A DNA stretch of 64,000 nucleotides from Shewanella amazonensis SB2B (GTDB lineage Bacteria > Pseudomonadota > Gammaproteobacteria > Enterobacterales > Shewanellaceae), in assembly GCF_000015245.1 (NCBI RefSeq), contig NC_008700.1:1494001-1558000 (forward strand), read 5' to 3'. Positions within the stretch are counted from its first letter, which is position 1, and each line of letters starts with the position of its first letter. The notes beneath the pieces are model-generated. The model saw only the letters and a program-made list of their open reading frames with translations. It did not search any database and was not told the DNA's origin. Both the position numbers and the translations under genes were made by a program. This document shows positions 17,088 to 25,261 of the stretch, in pieces.

Positions 17088-17360
17088 ATGAATAAATCTG
17101 AACTGATCGAGAAAATTGCTTCTGGTGCCGATATTTCCAAGGCTGCTGCCGGTCGCGCACTGGACTCTTTCATCGCTGCTGTGACTGAAGGTCTGAAGGA
17201 CGGCGGTAAAATTTCCCTGGTTGGTTTTGGTACTTTTGAAGTTCGTGAGCGTGCTGAGCGTACCGGCCGTAACCCACAGTCTGGCAAAGAGATCAAAATC
17301 CCTGCTGCCAAGATCCCAGCATTCAAAGCTGGTAAAGCTCTGAAAGACGCAGTCAACTAA
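17088..17360 (+). CDS. hupB: DNA-binding protein HU-beta
   Basis: Small nucleoid protein, 90 residues, that bends and wraps DNA. The sequence from MNKSELIEKIASGAD through GFGTFEVRERAERTGRNP to AFKAGKALKDAVN is a complete HU with the DNA-clasping beta-arm (RTGRNPQSGKEIKIPAA). The frame is open 32 codons upstream, but the ATG at 17088 with AAGGGGA 4 nt before it matches the family length exactly. Codons are strongly biased, as expected for an abundant protein. hupB after lon is the usual order. Confidence 0.98.
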   Translation: MNKSELIEKIASGADISKAAAGRALDSFIAAVTEGLKDGGKISLVGFGTFEVRERAERTGRNPQSGKEIKIPAAKIPAFKAGKALKDAVN

Positions 17361-17392
17361 TACTGACTCGCCTTTGTAGGCTTTCGTTCTTC

Positions 17393-17417
17393 AAGCACTG
17401 CCACTGCAGTGCTTTTT
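17393..17417 (+). terminator. Intrinsic terminator after hupB
   Basis: AAGCACTG/CAGTGCTT stem, 6-nt loop, then T-run. Confidence 0.85.
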
Positions 17418-17498
17418 ACGAATTGAAGGTGCTGAGCAACCAAGCACGGCACCGGAGTGACGAAGCATTCAAGGTCATTCCTGAAAAGTTACATAAAG

Positions 17499-17527
17499 GC
17501 GCATCCTCAAAAAGATGCGCTTTTTTA
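17499..17527 (+). terminator. Second intrinsic terminator, just upstream of ppiD
   Basis: GCGCATC/GATGCGC stem with an A-rich loop, then six T. It ends 33 bp before the ppiD start, so either ppiD starts from a very close promoter or this acts as an attenuator or ends a short transcript begun after 17417. Confidence 0.8.
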
Positions 17528-17560
17528 TTTCAATCACAAGAGTAACAAGCGGGACGTCTG

Positions 17561-19408
17561 ATGTTAGAAAAGATCCGTGAAGGTGCCCAGGGTACCATTG
17601 CCAAGAGCATTCTGGTGCTGGTCATACTTTCTTTTGCCTTTACCGGTGTGAGCAGTTATCTCGGCTCATCCACCGAACCTGCGGCTGCCACAGTGAATGG
17701 AGAAGAAATTCCCGTCTCAGCACTGGAGCAAGCCTTCCAAAATGAAAAGGCACGTATGGAGCAGCAACTGGGTGAGATGTTCCAGACCCTGGCCGCCGAC
17801 GACAACTACCTGCGCTCCATCAGACAGGGTGTGCTCGAGCGTATGATTGCTGACAAATTGCTGGATCAAACTGCCAGTGAAATGGGTCTGCGCATCTCCG
17901 ATGAGCAAATCAAGCAAGCAATTATGGAAGAGCCCGCATTCCAAACAGAAGGCAAGTTTGATAACGAACGTTACCTGGCTATCCTGCGTCAGCTCGGATA
18001 CCAAACCAACAGCTTCCGTGACATGATGCGTGTCGACATGACCCGTCGTCAGCTGGTGAACGCCCTGATTGGCAGTGAGTTTGTGCTGCCGTCTGAGAGC
18101 AAGGCGGTTGCTGAGCTGCAAGGCCAGACACGTGACCTGCGCTATCTGGTGGTTGAGTCTCAGCCCTTCGAAGCGGGTATCACAGTGGCTGACGATGAAG
18201 CCAAGAGCTTCTACGATGCCAATCCTGATCAGTTTATTAAACCTGAGCAGGTAAGCCTCGAATACCTGACGCTTTCTGCCAAGTCCCTTGCCGATGAGGT
18301 GAGTGTGACCGACGAGCAGGCCAAAGCCTACTACGACGAGCACATGAGCCAGTACAAGACGCCTGAAAAACGTTTGGCTGCCCATATCCTGGTGAATCTG
18401 GGCGACGACGAAGCCGCCGCAAAAACCAAAGCCGATGCGATTTATGCCAAGCTTCAGGCCGGTGCAGACTTTGCCGAGCTTGCCAAAACCGACTCTGAAG
18501 ACACTTTCAGCGGTGAGCTGGGTGGTCAGCTGGACTGGTTTGAGCAGGGTGTAATGGATCCTGCGTTTGACGAAGCCTTGTTTGGTCTCGAAAAAGATCA
18601 GTATTCTGCTGTGGTGAAAACCGACTATGGTTTCCACATTATCAAGCTGCTTGATGTTCAGGGCGGTGCCCAGGCCAGCTTTGACGAAGTGAAGGATCGT
18701 ATTTTCGCTCAGATCAAAGAAAAAGATGCGCTGGATAAGTTCTACAGTCTGCAGCAAAAACTGGCCGATACCAGTTACGAAGTCCCAGATAGCCTGACCG
18801 AAGCGGCCAAAGCCACCGGGCTTGAAGTAAAATCCACAGGTCTTTTCGCCCGAGAAATGCCTCCGGCTGAAATCAGCAACCCAGCACTCATCAAAGCAGC
18901 CTTCTCTGAGCAGGTATTGCTGAGCGGCATGAACAGCGACGTGGTTGACCTTGGCGACAACCAGGTTGCCGTGGTGCGCGTTAAAGAGCACAAGCAAGCC
19001 GGTACTTTGCCATTCGATGAAGTGAAAGCCGGCATTGTTGCCCGCTTGACCCAAGACAAGGCCAACGATGCAGCCAAACTGCAGGCGCAGGAACTGCTGG
19101 CCAAGTTCAAGGCCGGTGAAGCACTGGAGCTGACGGCCAAAGCCAAGGTTGCCCGTTTCGACCGTGAGTTGGATCCCTCCATCGTGAATAAGGGCTTCCA
19201 ATTGGCCGTAGGCGGCGCTGATACCATCAGCATGGCTTCCGGTTATGCGCTGGTAGTATTGGATAAGGTTAATCCAGCTGAGGGCGTTGAAGACGCTCTG
19301 GTGCAGGCCCTCGCTCAGCGTCTGAGCAATCAGTATACAGAGCTTGCCTATCGCGGTGTTATCGACTCGCTGAAGGCGAAAGCCGAAATCAGTTACGCTG
19401 CCGAATAA
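17561..19408 (+). CDS. ppiD: Periplasmic folding chaperone PpiD (parvulin-like)
   Basis: Inner-membrane-anchored periplasmic chaperone near the Sec translocon; 615 residues (E. coli 623). One N-terminal membrane segment (about 15-35, SILVLVILSFAFTGVSSYL) follows the typical start MLEKIREGAQGTIAKS. The SurA-like N-terminal region is followed by a parvulin domain at about 265-360 (RLAAHILVNLGDD ... KTDYGFHIIKLLD), then a second, degenerate region. The ribosome site before the ATG (GCGGGACG) is weak. A terminator follows, so it is monocistronic. Confidence 0.96.
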   Translation: MLEKIREGAQGTIAKSILVLVILSFAFTGVSSYLGSSTEPAAATVNGEEIPVSALEQAFQNEKARMEQQLGEMFQTLAADDNYLRSIRQGVLERMIADKLLDQTASEMGLRISDEQIKQAIMEEPAFQTEGKFDNERYLAILRQLGYQTNSFRDMMRVDMTRRQLVNALIGSEFVLPSESKAVAELQGQTRDLRYLVVESQPFEAGITVADDEAKSFYDANPDQFIKPEQVSLEYLTLSAKSLADEVSVTDEQAKAYYDEHMSQYKTPEKRLAAHILVNLGDDEAAAKTKADAIYAKLQAGADFAELAKTDSEDTFSGELGGQLDWFEQGVMDPAFDEALFGLEKDQYSAVVKTDYGFHIIKLLDVQGGAQASFDEVKDRIFAQIKEKDALDKFYSLQQKLADTSYEVPDSLTEAAKATGLEVKSTGLFAREMPPAEISNPALIKAAFSEQVLLSGMNSDVVDLGDNQVAVVRVKEHKQAGTLPFDEVKAGIVARLTQDKANDAAKLQAQELLAKFKAGEALELTAKAKVARFDRELDPSIVNKGFQLAVGGADTISMASGYALVVLDKVNPAEGVEDALVQALAQRLSNQYTELAYRGVIDSLKAKAEISYAAE

Positions 19409-19426
19409 CGATAAGTTCCAGCATTA

Positions 19427-19455
19427 AAATGCCAGCCCTCGGGCTGGCATTTTTG
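19427..19455 (+). terminator. Intrinsic terminator after ppiD
   Basis: ATGCCAGCCC-TC-GGGCTGGCAT stem with A-run before and T-run after. Confidence 0.9.
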
Positions 19456-19526
19456 TTTGCGAGTTCCAAGATGTTTCGTCATCAGGGCTAGGTTTAGCAG
19501 GCTTTATGAGGGTTGGATAAGCCGTT

Positions 19527-20183
19527 TCAGAGTTGCCACTCTATGGGAGATTTGCCCTGATGTCTCAGCATGTCATTGGCAATGGCAAAGTGATTGCAAC
19601 CAAAAAAGCCTTTGTGTGCAGAGAACGGTGACGGGTGCGGCGCTTGCAGTACTCTGTGTCTGCTGCCGTCAATCAAGCCCGCTTTTTTGCCGGCATGGCT
19701 GCCCCAAAGCAAAAATATCACCCCGTGACAATGGGTACTGATGCCACGTATTACTGCATCGGTAAACCGCTCCCAGCCCAGGTGGGCGTGGGAATGTGCC
19801 TGTCCGCGCTCCACTGTCAATATAGTATTGAGTAGCAACACGCCTTGAGTTGCCCAAGGAGTTAAGTCCCCATGGGAAGGGGCAATAAAGCCCGGGATTG
19901 AATTGGTGAGCTCGATAAAGATGTTCTGCAGAGAGGGAGGGGGTGGACAGGGGGATTTTACTGAAAAGCACAGACCGTGTGCCTGATTGGGGCCGTGGTA
20001 AGGATCTTGCCCCAATATCACCACCTTAACCTGCTCCAGAGGAGTAAATCGAAACGCATTGAAGATATCGGCCTTGGCCGGATAGACGGTCACTCCGGCG
20101 CGTATGCGCTCATTGATGTACTTAAGGGTGTCCTGGAAGTACGCAGAGCGTTTTTCGTCTCCAAGAAGTTGTTGCCAGTCCAC
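19527..20183 (-). CDS. ung: Uracil-DNA glycosylase
   Basis: Base-excision repair enzyme that removes uracil from DNA; 218 residues. The catalytic Asp60 is in GQDPYHG, and the uracil/DNA-binding loop HPSPFSAHKGFFGCNHF carries the catalytic His. The start codon is GTG at 20183 with AAGGA 6 nt upstream. The minus-strand gene is convergent with ppiD. No obvious terminator was seen for it on the minus strand beyond the ppiD hairpin. Confidence 0.97.
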   Translation of the reverse strand: MDWQQLLGDEKRSAYFQDTLKYINERIRAGVTVYPAKADIFNAFRFTPLEQVKVVILGQDPYHGPNQAHGLCFSVKSPCPPPPSLQNIFIELTNSIPGFIAPSHGDLTPWATQGVLLLNTILTVERGQAHSHAHLGWERFTDAVIRGISTHCHGVIFLLWGSHAGKKAGLIDGSRHRVLQAPHPSPFSAHKGFFGCNHFAIANDMLRHQGKSPIEWQL

Positions 20184-20235
20184 TTTGTGTCCTTAATTTT
20201 TAGCTGATTGTGTCTATTATGCTGATTTTCTGCCA

Positions 20236-20263
20236 TAAAAAAACGCCGCAGAGCGGCGTTTTT
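20236..20263 (-). terminator. Intrinsic terminator after fabV
   Basis: On the minus strand ACGCCGC-TCT-GCGGCGT followed by seven T; 15 bp after the fabV stop. Confidence 0.85.
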
Positions 20264-20277
20264 CAATGCGTTTGTGC

Positions 20278-21480
20278 TTACAGCTCAATCACATCAAAGT
20301 TAACTTCAGGATTGACGTCTGCATCGTAGTCGATGCCTTCAATACCAAAGCCAAACAGCTTGATGAACTCGGCCTTGTACTCGAAGTAGTCGGTCAGCTC
20401 AGGCAGGTTTTCGGTGGTGATCTGAGGCCAAAGATCGCGGCAATGCTGTTGAATGTCATCACGCAGCTCCCAGTCATCCAAACGCAGACGGTTGTCTTCG
20501 TCTACTTCAGGCGCGCTGCCATCGGCTTTGTACAGGCGCTCAGAGAACATACGCAGGATTTGTTCCATACAGCCTTCATGCAGACCTTCGGCGCGCATCT
20601 TCTTGAATACCATGGCGATGTACAGTGGCATCACGGGAATGGCAGAAGAAGCCTGAGTGACCACGCTCTTGAGAACAGCCACGTTGGCGCTGCCGCCTTT
20701 GGCTGCCAGCTTGTCGTTCAGGGCGTGGGCGGCGCGGTCGAGGTCCATTTTGGCCTTACCCAGTGCGCCATGCCAGTAGATAGGCCAGGTCAGCTCAGTA
20801 CCAATGTAGGAGTAAGCTACTGTCTTGCAGCCTTCGGCCAGAACACCGGCTTCATCCAGAGCGTTGAGCCACAGTTCCCAATCCTGACCACCCATTACGG
20901 TTACAGTGTCGGCAATTTCCTGCTCGGTGGCGGGTTCAACACTGGCTTCGATAATGGTGTCTTTGTTGGTGTCCACTGCGGTAGAGCTGTATGGCTGGCC
21001 GATTGGCTTCAGTGATGAGCGCACCAGCTCACCACTGTCAGGGAGTTTACGCACGGGCGATGCCAGCGAGTACACCACCATGTCGATTTGACCCAGATCG
21101 GCTTTAATCAGCTCAATCGCCTTGGCTTTGGCTTCATGGCTGAAGGCATCGCCGTTGATGCTCTTGCTGTACAGGCCTTCGGCTTTGGCAAACTTGTCAA
21201 AGGCGGCGGAGTTGTACCAGCCTGCAGTACCGGGTTTGGACTCGGTACCTGGCTTTTCAAAGAACACGCCTATGGTGGCTGCACCGCTGCCAAAAGCTGC
21301 CGCGATGCGGGAAGACAGACCGTAGCCACTGGAGGAGCCAACAACCAGCACGCGCTTGGGACCATTGACGATGGGGCCTCGGGCCTTGGTCAGATTAATC
21401 TGTTCCAGCACATTGGCTTCACAGCCTACCGGATGAGTGGTGGTACAAATAAATCCACGAATTTTTGGTTTGATAATCAT
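20278..21480 (-). CDS. fabV: Enoyl-ACP / trans-2-enoyl-CoA reductase FabV
   Basis: NADH-dependent reductase of the last step of fatty acid elongation, the FabV type found in Vibrio, Pseudomonas and Shewanella (naturally little affected by triclosan); 400 residues, the usual length. N-terminal [20 protein letters not shown] and the dinucleotide motif [21 protein letters not shown] are diagnostic. The catalytic Tyr-x8-Lys lies in the [21 protein letters not shown] region. It follows sapF after 96 bp; it may have its own promoter or read through from the sap operon. Confidence 0.95.
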
Positions 21481-21576
21481 GTTTATGCTTCTTCAGTCAA
21501 CACTGGCAATAGAATAATGACTTGAGCGGCCGAAGGCAGCTCCTTTTTTACAATTCACCCCGGTGGTTGGATGAGT

Positions 21577-22362
21577 TCAGCGCTTTCTCACCTGCCGGGT
21601 TTGCTCGGCAATCAGCCTGGCGGTGTACTCATGCTCAGGGCTTTCAAAAACCTTTTGCACCGGCCCCTTTTCAATCAACTGGCCCTTGTGCAGTACCATG
21701 ATTTTATCGCTCACATGGCGTACCAGGTTAAGGTTATGGGACACGAAGATGTAAGACAGGCCCATTTCCTTTTGCAGGTGTAACAGCAGATTGAGAATCT
21801 GTGAGCGAACGGAGAGGTCCAGTGCGGTCAATGCCTCGTCGGCAATAATCACCTTTGGGCTTAGCATCAGCGCCCGTGCCACGGCCACCCGCTGCTTTTG
21901 GCCTTCAGAAATCATGTGCGGATAAAAATCGGCATGCTCAGGCAAGAGTCCAACTTTGCGCAGGGTTTCGGTGACCTGAACACTGCGCTCATGTGCCGAC
22001 ATGCCGGTATTGAACCTCAGCGGCTCTTCGAGCAGCTCACCAATAGACAGGCGCGGGTTGAGCGAGGTGTTGGGGTCCTGAAATATCATCCGGATAAGGC
22101 GGCAACGCTGTTTTAAGTTGCGACTCTCCAGCGATTCGCCTTCAAACTGGATATCACCGCTGGAGCGCTGCTCCGCGCCCACCAATATTCGTGCAAGGGT
22201 ACTCTTGCCTGAGCCAGCCTCACCTACAATGGCCAGTGTCTCACCACGGCCGAGTTCAAACGAAATGGGCGCCAAGGCCTCGTTATACTGGCGCTTAAAC
22301 CTGTGATAGCCGGTGAAGTAGCGTTTTGACAGACTGGTGACCTTAAGCAGCGGTGTCGTCAT
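21577..22362 (-). CDS. sapF: SapF, ABC transporter ATP-binding subunit
   Basis: Cytoplasmic ATPase of the SapBCDF transporter, 261 residues. Walker A GEAGSGKST, Q-loop MIFQDPNTSLNP, signature SEGQKQR (a variant of LSGGQ, as in E. coli SapF) and Walker B VIIADEALTALD. The frame is open further upstream inside sapD, but the ATG at 22362 has GGAG 7 nt before it and starts MTTPLLKVTSLSKRY, matching the family. It overlaps sapD by 20 bases. Last gene of sapABCDF. Confidence 0.95.
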   Translation of the reverse strand: MTTPLLKVTSLSKRYFTGYHRFKRQYNEALAPISFELGRGETLAIVGEAGSGKSTLARILVGAEQRSSGDIQFEGESLESRNLKQRCRLIRMIFQDPNTSLNPRLSIGELLEEPLRFNTGMSAHERSVQVTETLRKVGLLPEHADFYPHMISEGQKQRVAVARALMLSPKVIIADEALTALDLSVRSQILNLLLHLQKEMGLSYIFVSHNLNLVRHVSDKIMVLHKGQLIEKGPVQKVFESPEHEYTARLIAEQTRQVRKR

Positions 22363-23350
22363 TATTCGTCTCCGTGCGATAAGGGAAGTGACAGGCATAA
22401 TATCTGTCTTTTTGATGTTGCAGCTGAGGCTGATGGACACACTCGCGTCTGGCTTCCGGGCAGCGTGGACCCAGGCGGCAACCTATGGGTAAATGCTGTA
22501 AGGCCGGCGCCGACCCGGGCAATACCGGCATCAGGCTCTTGTGAGGCAGGTTGCCACGGTAATCGGGAAGGTGATCCATCAGCGCCTTGGTATAGGGGTG
22601 CAGCGGCTCACGGATAAGCTCATCAATGGGACCGGATTCCATCACCTGACCGCAGTAAAGCACTGTGAGGTTATTGCACCAGTCCGCCAGGGTCTCAAGC
22701 TCATGGCTGATCATCATAATGGTTACCCCCTGCAGCTGATTGAGCTGTGCCAGGAGGCGGAAAATCTGGGCTTGGGTGCTGGGTTCCATTGAGTTGGTCG
22801 GTTCATCGGCAATCAGCAATCTGGGCTGATTGGCCAGCGCCATGGCAATCATCACCTTTTGGCATTCGCCTTCTGAGGTTTCCCAGGGATAGGAGGCCAT
22901 CACCCGTTTGGGATCCTTGATACCCACCTTATGCAGCCATTTTTGTGCCGTCAGACGCCGCTCACGACCACGTCGCCAGAAGGGCACATTCTTGTCGGCG
23001 GGCATGGCTTCAATCAGCTGGGCACCTATGGTGATCACCGGGTCGAGGCTACCGGAAGGGTCCTGAAATATCATCGCCATGTCTTTGCCCATAAGATTGC
23101 GGCGTTCGACATCGCTCATTTCCATGAGGTTTCGGCCATCCCACATCATGCGATCGGCAGTAATGGTCCAGTTGGGACCCGGGATCCCCAGAACGGCCCG
23201 GGCAAGCAGACTGCGACCCGAGCCCGACTCGCCCACCAAGCCATGAATTTCTCCGGCATGGAGCATCAGGCTGACTTTTTCCAGTGCCTTGACCCGCCCG
23301 TGTGGGGTGTCGAGTTCGATGGTGAGATTGCGAATATCCAGTAGCGGCAT
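22343..23350 (-). CDS. sapD: SapD, ABC transporter ATP-binding subunit
   Basis: Second ATPase of the Sap transporter, 335 residues (E. coli 330). Walker A GESGSGRSL has Arg in place of the usual Lys, as in E. coli SapD (from memory), so ATP hydrolysis may rest on SapF. Q-loop MIFQDPSGSLDP, signature TSEGECQKV (also divergent) and Walker B LLIADEPTN follow. The C-terminal oligopeptide-transporter extension has a cysteine cluster (CRLGPRCPEARRECVH). In E. coli SapD also supports Trk potassium uptake. The start lies 2 bp after the sapC stop. Confidence 0.95.
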   Translation of the reverse strand: MPLLDIRNLTIELDTPHGRVKALEKVSLMLHAGEIHGLVGESGSGRSLLARAVLGIPGPNWTITADRMMWDGRNLMEMSDVERRNLMGKDMAMIFQDPSGSLDPVITIGAQLIEAMPADKNVPFWRRGRERRLTAQKWLHKVGIKDPKRVMASYPWETSEGECQKVMIAMALANQPRLLIADEPTNSMEPSTQAQIFRLLAQLNQLQGVTIMMISHELETLADWCNNLTVLYCGQVMESGPIDELIREPLHPYTKALMDHLPDYRGNLPHKSLMPVLPGSAPALQHLPIGCRLGPRCPEARRECVHQPQLQHQKDRYYACHFPYRTETNNDDTAA

Positions 23351-23352
23351 AA

Positions 23353-24243
23353 TCAGTTCTTTATCGGCGCAAGGGCCGAGCGTAATCCATCGCCCACCAA
23401 ATTAACGGCAAGCACGGTAAAGAGTATCGCGAGCCCGGGAATGGTCATGGTCCAGGGGGCGGTAAGCAGGTTATCCAAGCCCTGAAATACCATGGCACCC
23501 CACTCGGGGCTGGGCGCCTGAGCTCCCAGATTAAGAAAGCCCAAAGCGGCTATATCCAGAATCGCGGTGGAAATGGCGAGCGTGGTTTGAATAATGACCA
23601 CTTCCCAGACGTTCGGCATGATCACGTACCAGAAAATCTGGGCACTGTTGGCGCCATCGAGGCGAGCAGCAGTGACATATTCTTTTTGCAGTTCTTCATG
23701 GATGGCCTGATGAATGGCGCGCACAAATTGTGGGGTGAGGGCAATACCCACAGCCCAAAATACGTTGCCAAGCCCCGGCCCCAGTACAGCGACGACCAGG
23801 ATGGCCATTAAAAGTGATGGAATGGACAAGAGCGCGTCCAGCAGGTGACCGAGAATACTGGATTTAAGCCCTTTCATCATGCCCGAAATGGCACCTATGA
23901 CAAAGCCAAGCAGCAGCGCGGTAATCACCACGGCCAACGACATGCCGAATGTCAGCTGCACACCATGAAGGATGCGGCTGAATATATCCCGCCCCAGGTC
24001 ATCGGTACCCAAAAAGTGTTCCACCGTACCTGCGGGATCCCAGGAGGGTGGCAATAGCAAGGCTTTGGGGTTTTGTGCTTCCGGACTGAAGGGCGCCAGC
24101 CAGGGGCCAAACAGGGTGAAAAACAGCAGCCCGATGATGACCCAAAGCCCCGCCAGGGCGAAGGGGTTGGATGCAAACGCCTGCCATAGCCGCCTCATGG
24201 GAGACGGAATGTCGTCTTCCTGATAAATCTTAATTTGAGGCAT
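23353..24243 (-). CDS. sapC: SapC, ABC transporter permease
   Basis: Inner-membrane permease of the DppC/OppC class, 296 residues. It starts MPQIKIYQEDDIPSPMRRLW, has six predicted membrane segments and the EAA loop AARLDGANSAQIFWYVIMPN that contacts the ATPases. It overlaps sapB by 14 bases and precedes sapD by 2 bp, so it is translationally coupled in the operon. Confidence 0.95.
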   Translation of the reverse strand: MPQIKIYQEDDIPSPMRRLWQAFASNPFALAGLWVIIGLLFFTLFGPWLAPFSPEAQNPKALLLPPSWDPAGTVEHFLGTDDLGRDIFSRILHGVQLTFGMSLAVVITALLLGFVIGAISGMMKGLKSSILGHLLDALLSIPSLLMAILVVAVLGPGLGNVFWAVGIALTPQFVRAIHQAIHEELQKEYVTAARLDGANSAQIFWYVIMPNVWEVVIIQTTLAISTAILDIAALGFLNLGAQAPSPEWGAMVFQGLDNLLTAPWTMTIPGLAILFTVLAVNLVGDGLRSALAPIKN

Positions 24244-25261
24244 AAAGTTCTTTCCTGCTCAGCGGGTTGGAGGCTGTGTGTATCACTTCAATCAGGATGC
24301 TCAGGAAAATAATGAGCAGGGCAACCGCCAGAATTCCGCCCTGAATGACGGTGTAATCACGCTGATAGATACCTGACACCAGCCAGGAGCCCACTCCGGG
24401 CCAGGAGAAAATAACTTCCACCACAATGGCATAACTGGCGAATGCTCCGAGCATCAGGCCTAGGTGTTTCAGCACCGGGATGAGGGCATTGGGGAGCGCA
24501 TGTTTCAGGATGATCATGCCCGTGTGCAGCCCACGTGCCTCGGCGGCACGGATATAGGTTTGATTCATCACGTTGACCATGGCAGCGCGGGTAATACGCA
24601 CCACCACGGTAAAGGGCAATACCGCCAGAGTGACTGCCGGCAAGACAATGTGCGCCAGCGCATCCTTGAATGCTGAAATACGGTAGCTTGAATCTGACAG
24701 CAGGGTGTCTATCAGCATAAAGCCAGTGACGGGTTTGATTTCGTAAAGCAGGTTAATCTGGCCTGAGATGGGTAGCCATCCCAGACGCACGCCAAACCAC
24801 AGCGACAAGGATAAGCCAAGCCAGAACACAGGCACGGAGTAGCCGGTGAGGGTAATGGCCATGATGGCATGTTGAGTCAATTTATGTTGGTTAAGGGAGG
24901 CCAAAACCCCGAGTGGGATCCCAAGGAGCAGCGCCAGCAAGCCTGAAAAACACGCCAGCTCAAAAGATGTCGGCAGCACAGTGGCCAGCTCTTTTGCCAC
25001 ACTTTGTTGAGAGGTGGTGGAAATGCCCAGGTTGCCGGTAAGCCGCTGCTGAACATAGGCGATATATTGGCGGAACTCCGATTTATCCAACTGATAATCT
25101 TCGATAATCTGCAGCGCCTGTTCGCCGGAGGGATTGTCGATGCCTGTCAGGGCATACACCCTGTCCGTTGGAAACTGGCTGGTTGCCAGAAACAGAATGC
25201 TCACCATCAATATGGAGGTCGCGATAAAGAGGTTCAGTCTGCGGATAAGGTAAATACCCAT
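24230..25261 (-). CDS. sapB: SapB, ABC transporter permease
   Basis: Inner-membrane permease of the DppB/OppB class, 343 residues (E. coli 321). N-terminal MGIYLIRRLNLFIATS, six membrane segments, and the EAA loop AAEARGLHTGMIILKHALPN. Its start overlaps the sapA stop in a TGATG junction. Confidence 0.95.
   Translation of the reverse strand: MGIYLIRRLNLFIATSILMVSILFLATSQFPTDRVYALTGIDNPSGEQALQIIEDYQLDKSEFRQYIAYVQQRLTGNLGISTTSQQSVAKELATVLPTSFELACFSGLLALLLGIPLGVLASLNQHKLTQHAIMAITLTGYSVPVFWLGLSLSLWFGVRLGWLPISGQINLLYEIKPVTGFMLIDTLLSDSSYRISAFKDALAHIVLPAVTLAVLPFTVVVRITRAAMVNVMNQTYIRAAEARGLHTGMIILKHALPNALIPVLKHLGLMLGAFASYAIVVEVIFSWPGVGSWLVSGIYQRDYTVIQGGILAVALLIIFLSILIEVIHTASNPLSRKELYASN

Noticed and set aside
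17717..19201. 494-codon open frame antisense to ppiD
   Set aside because: Mirror of the biased codons of ppiD; no start site, no family similarity, and the sense gene is certain.
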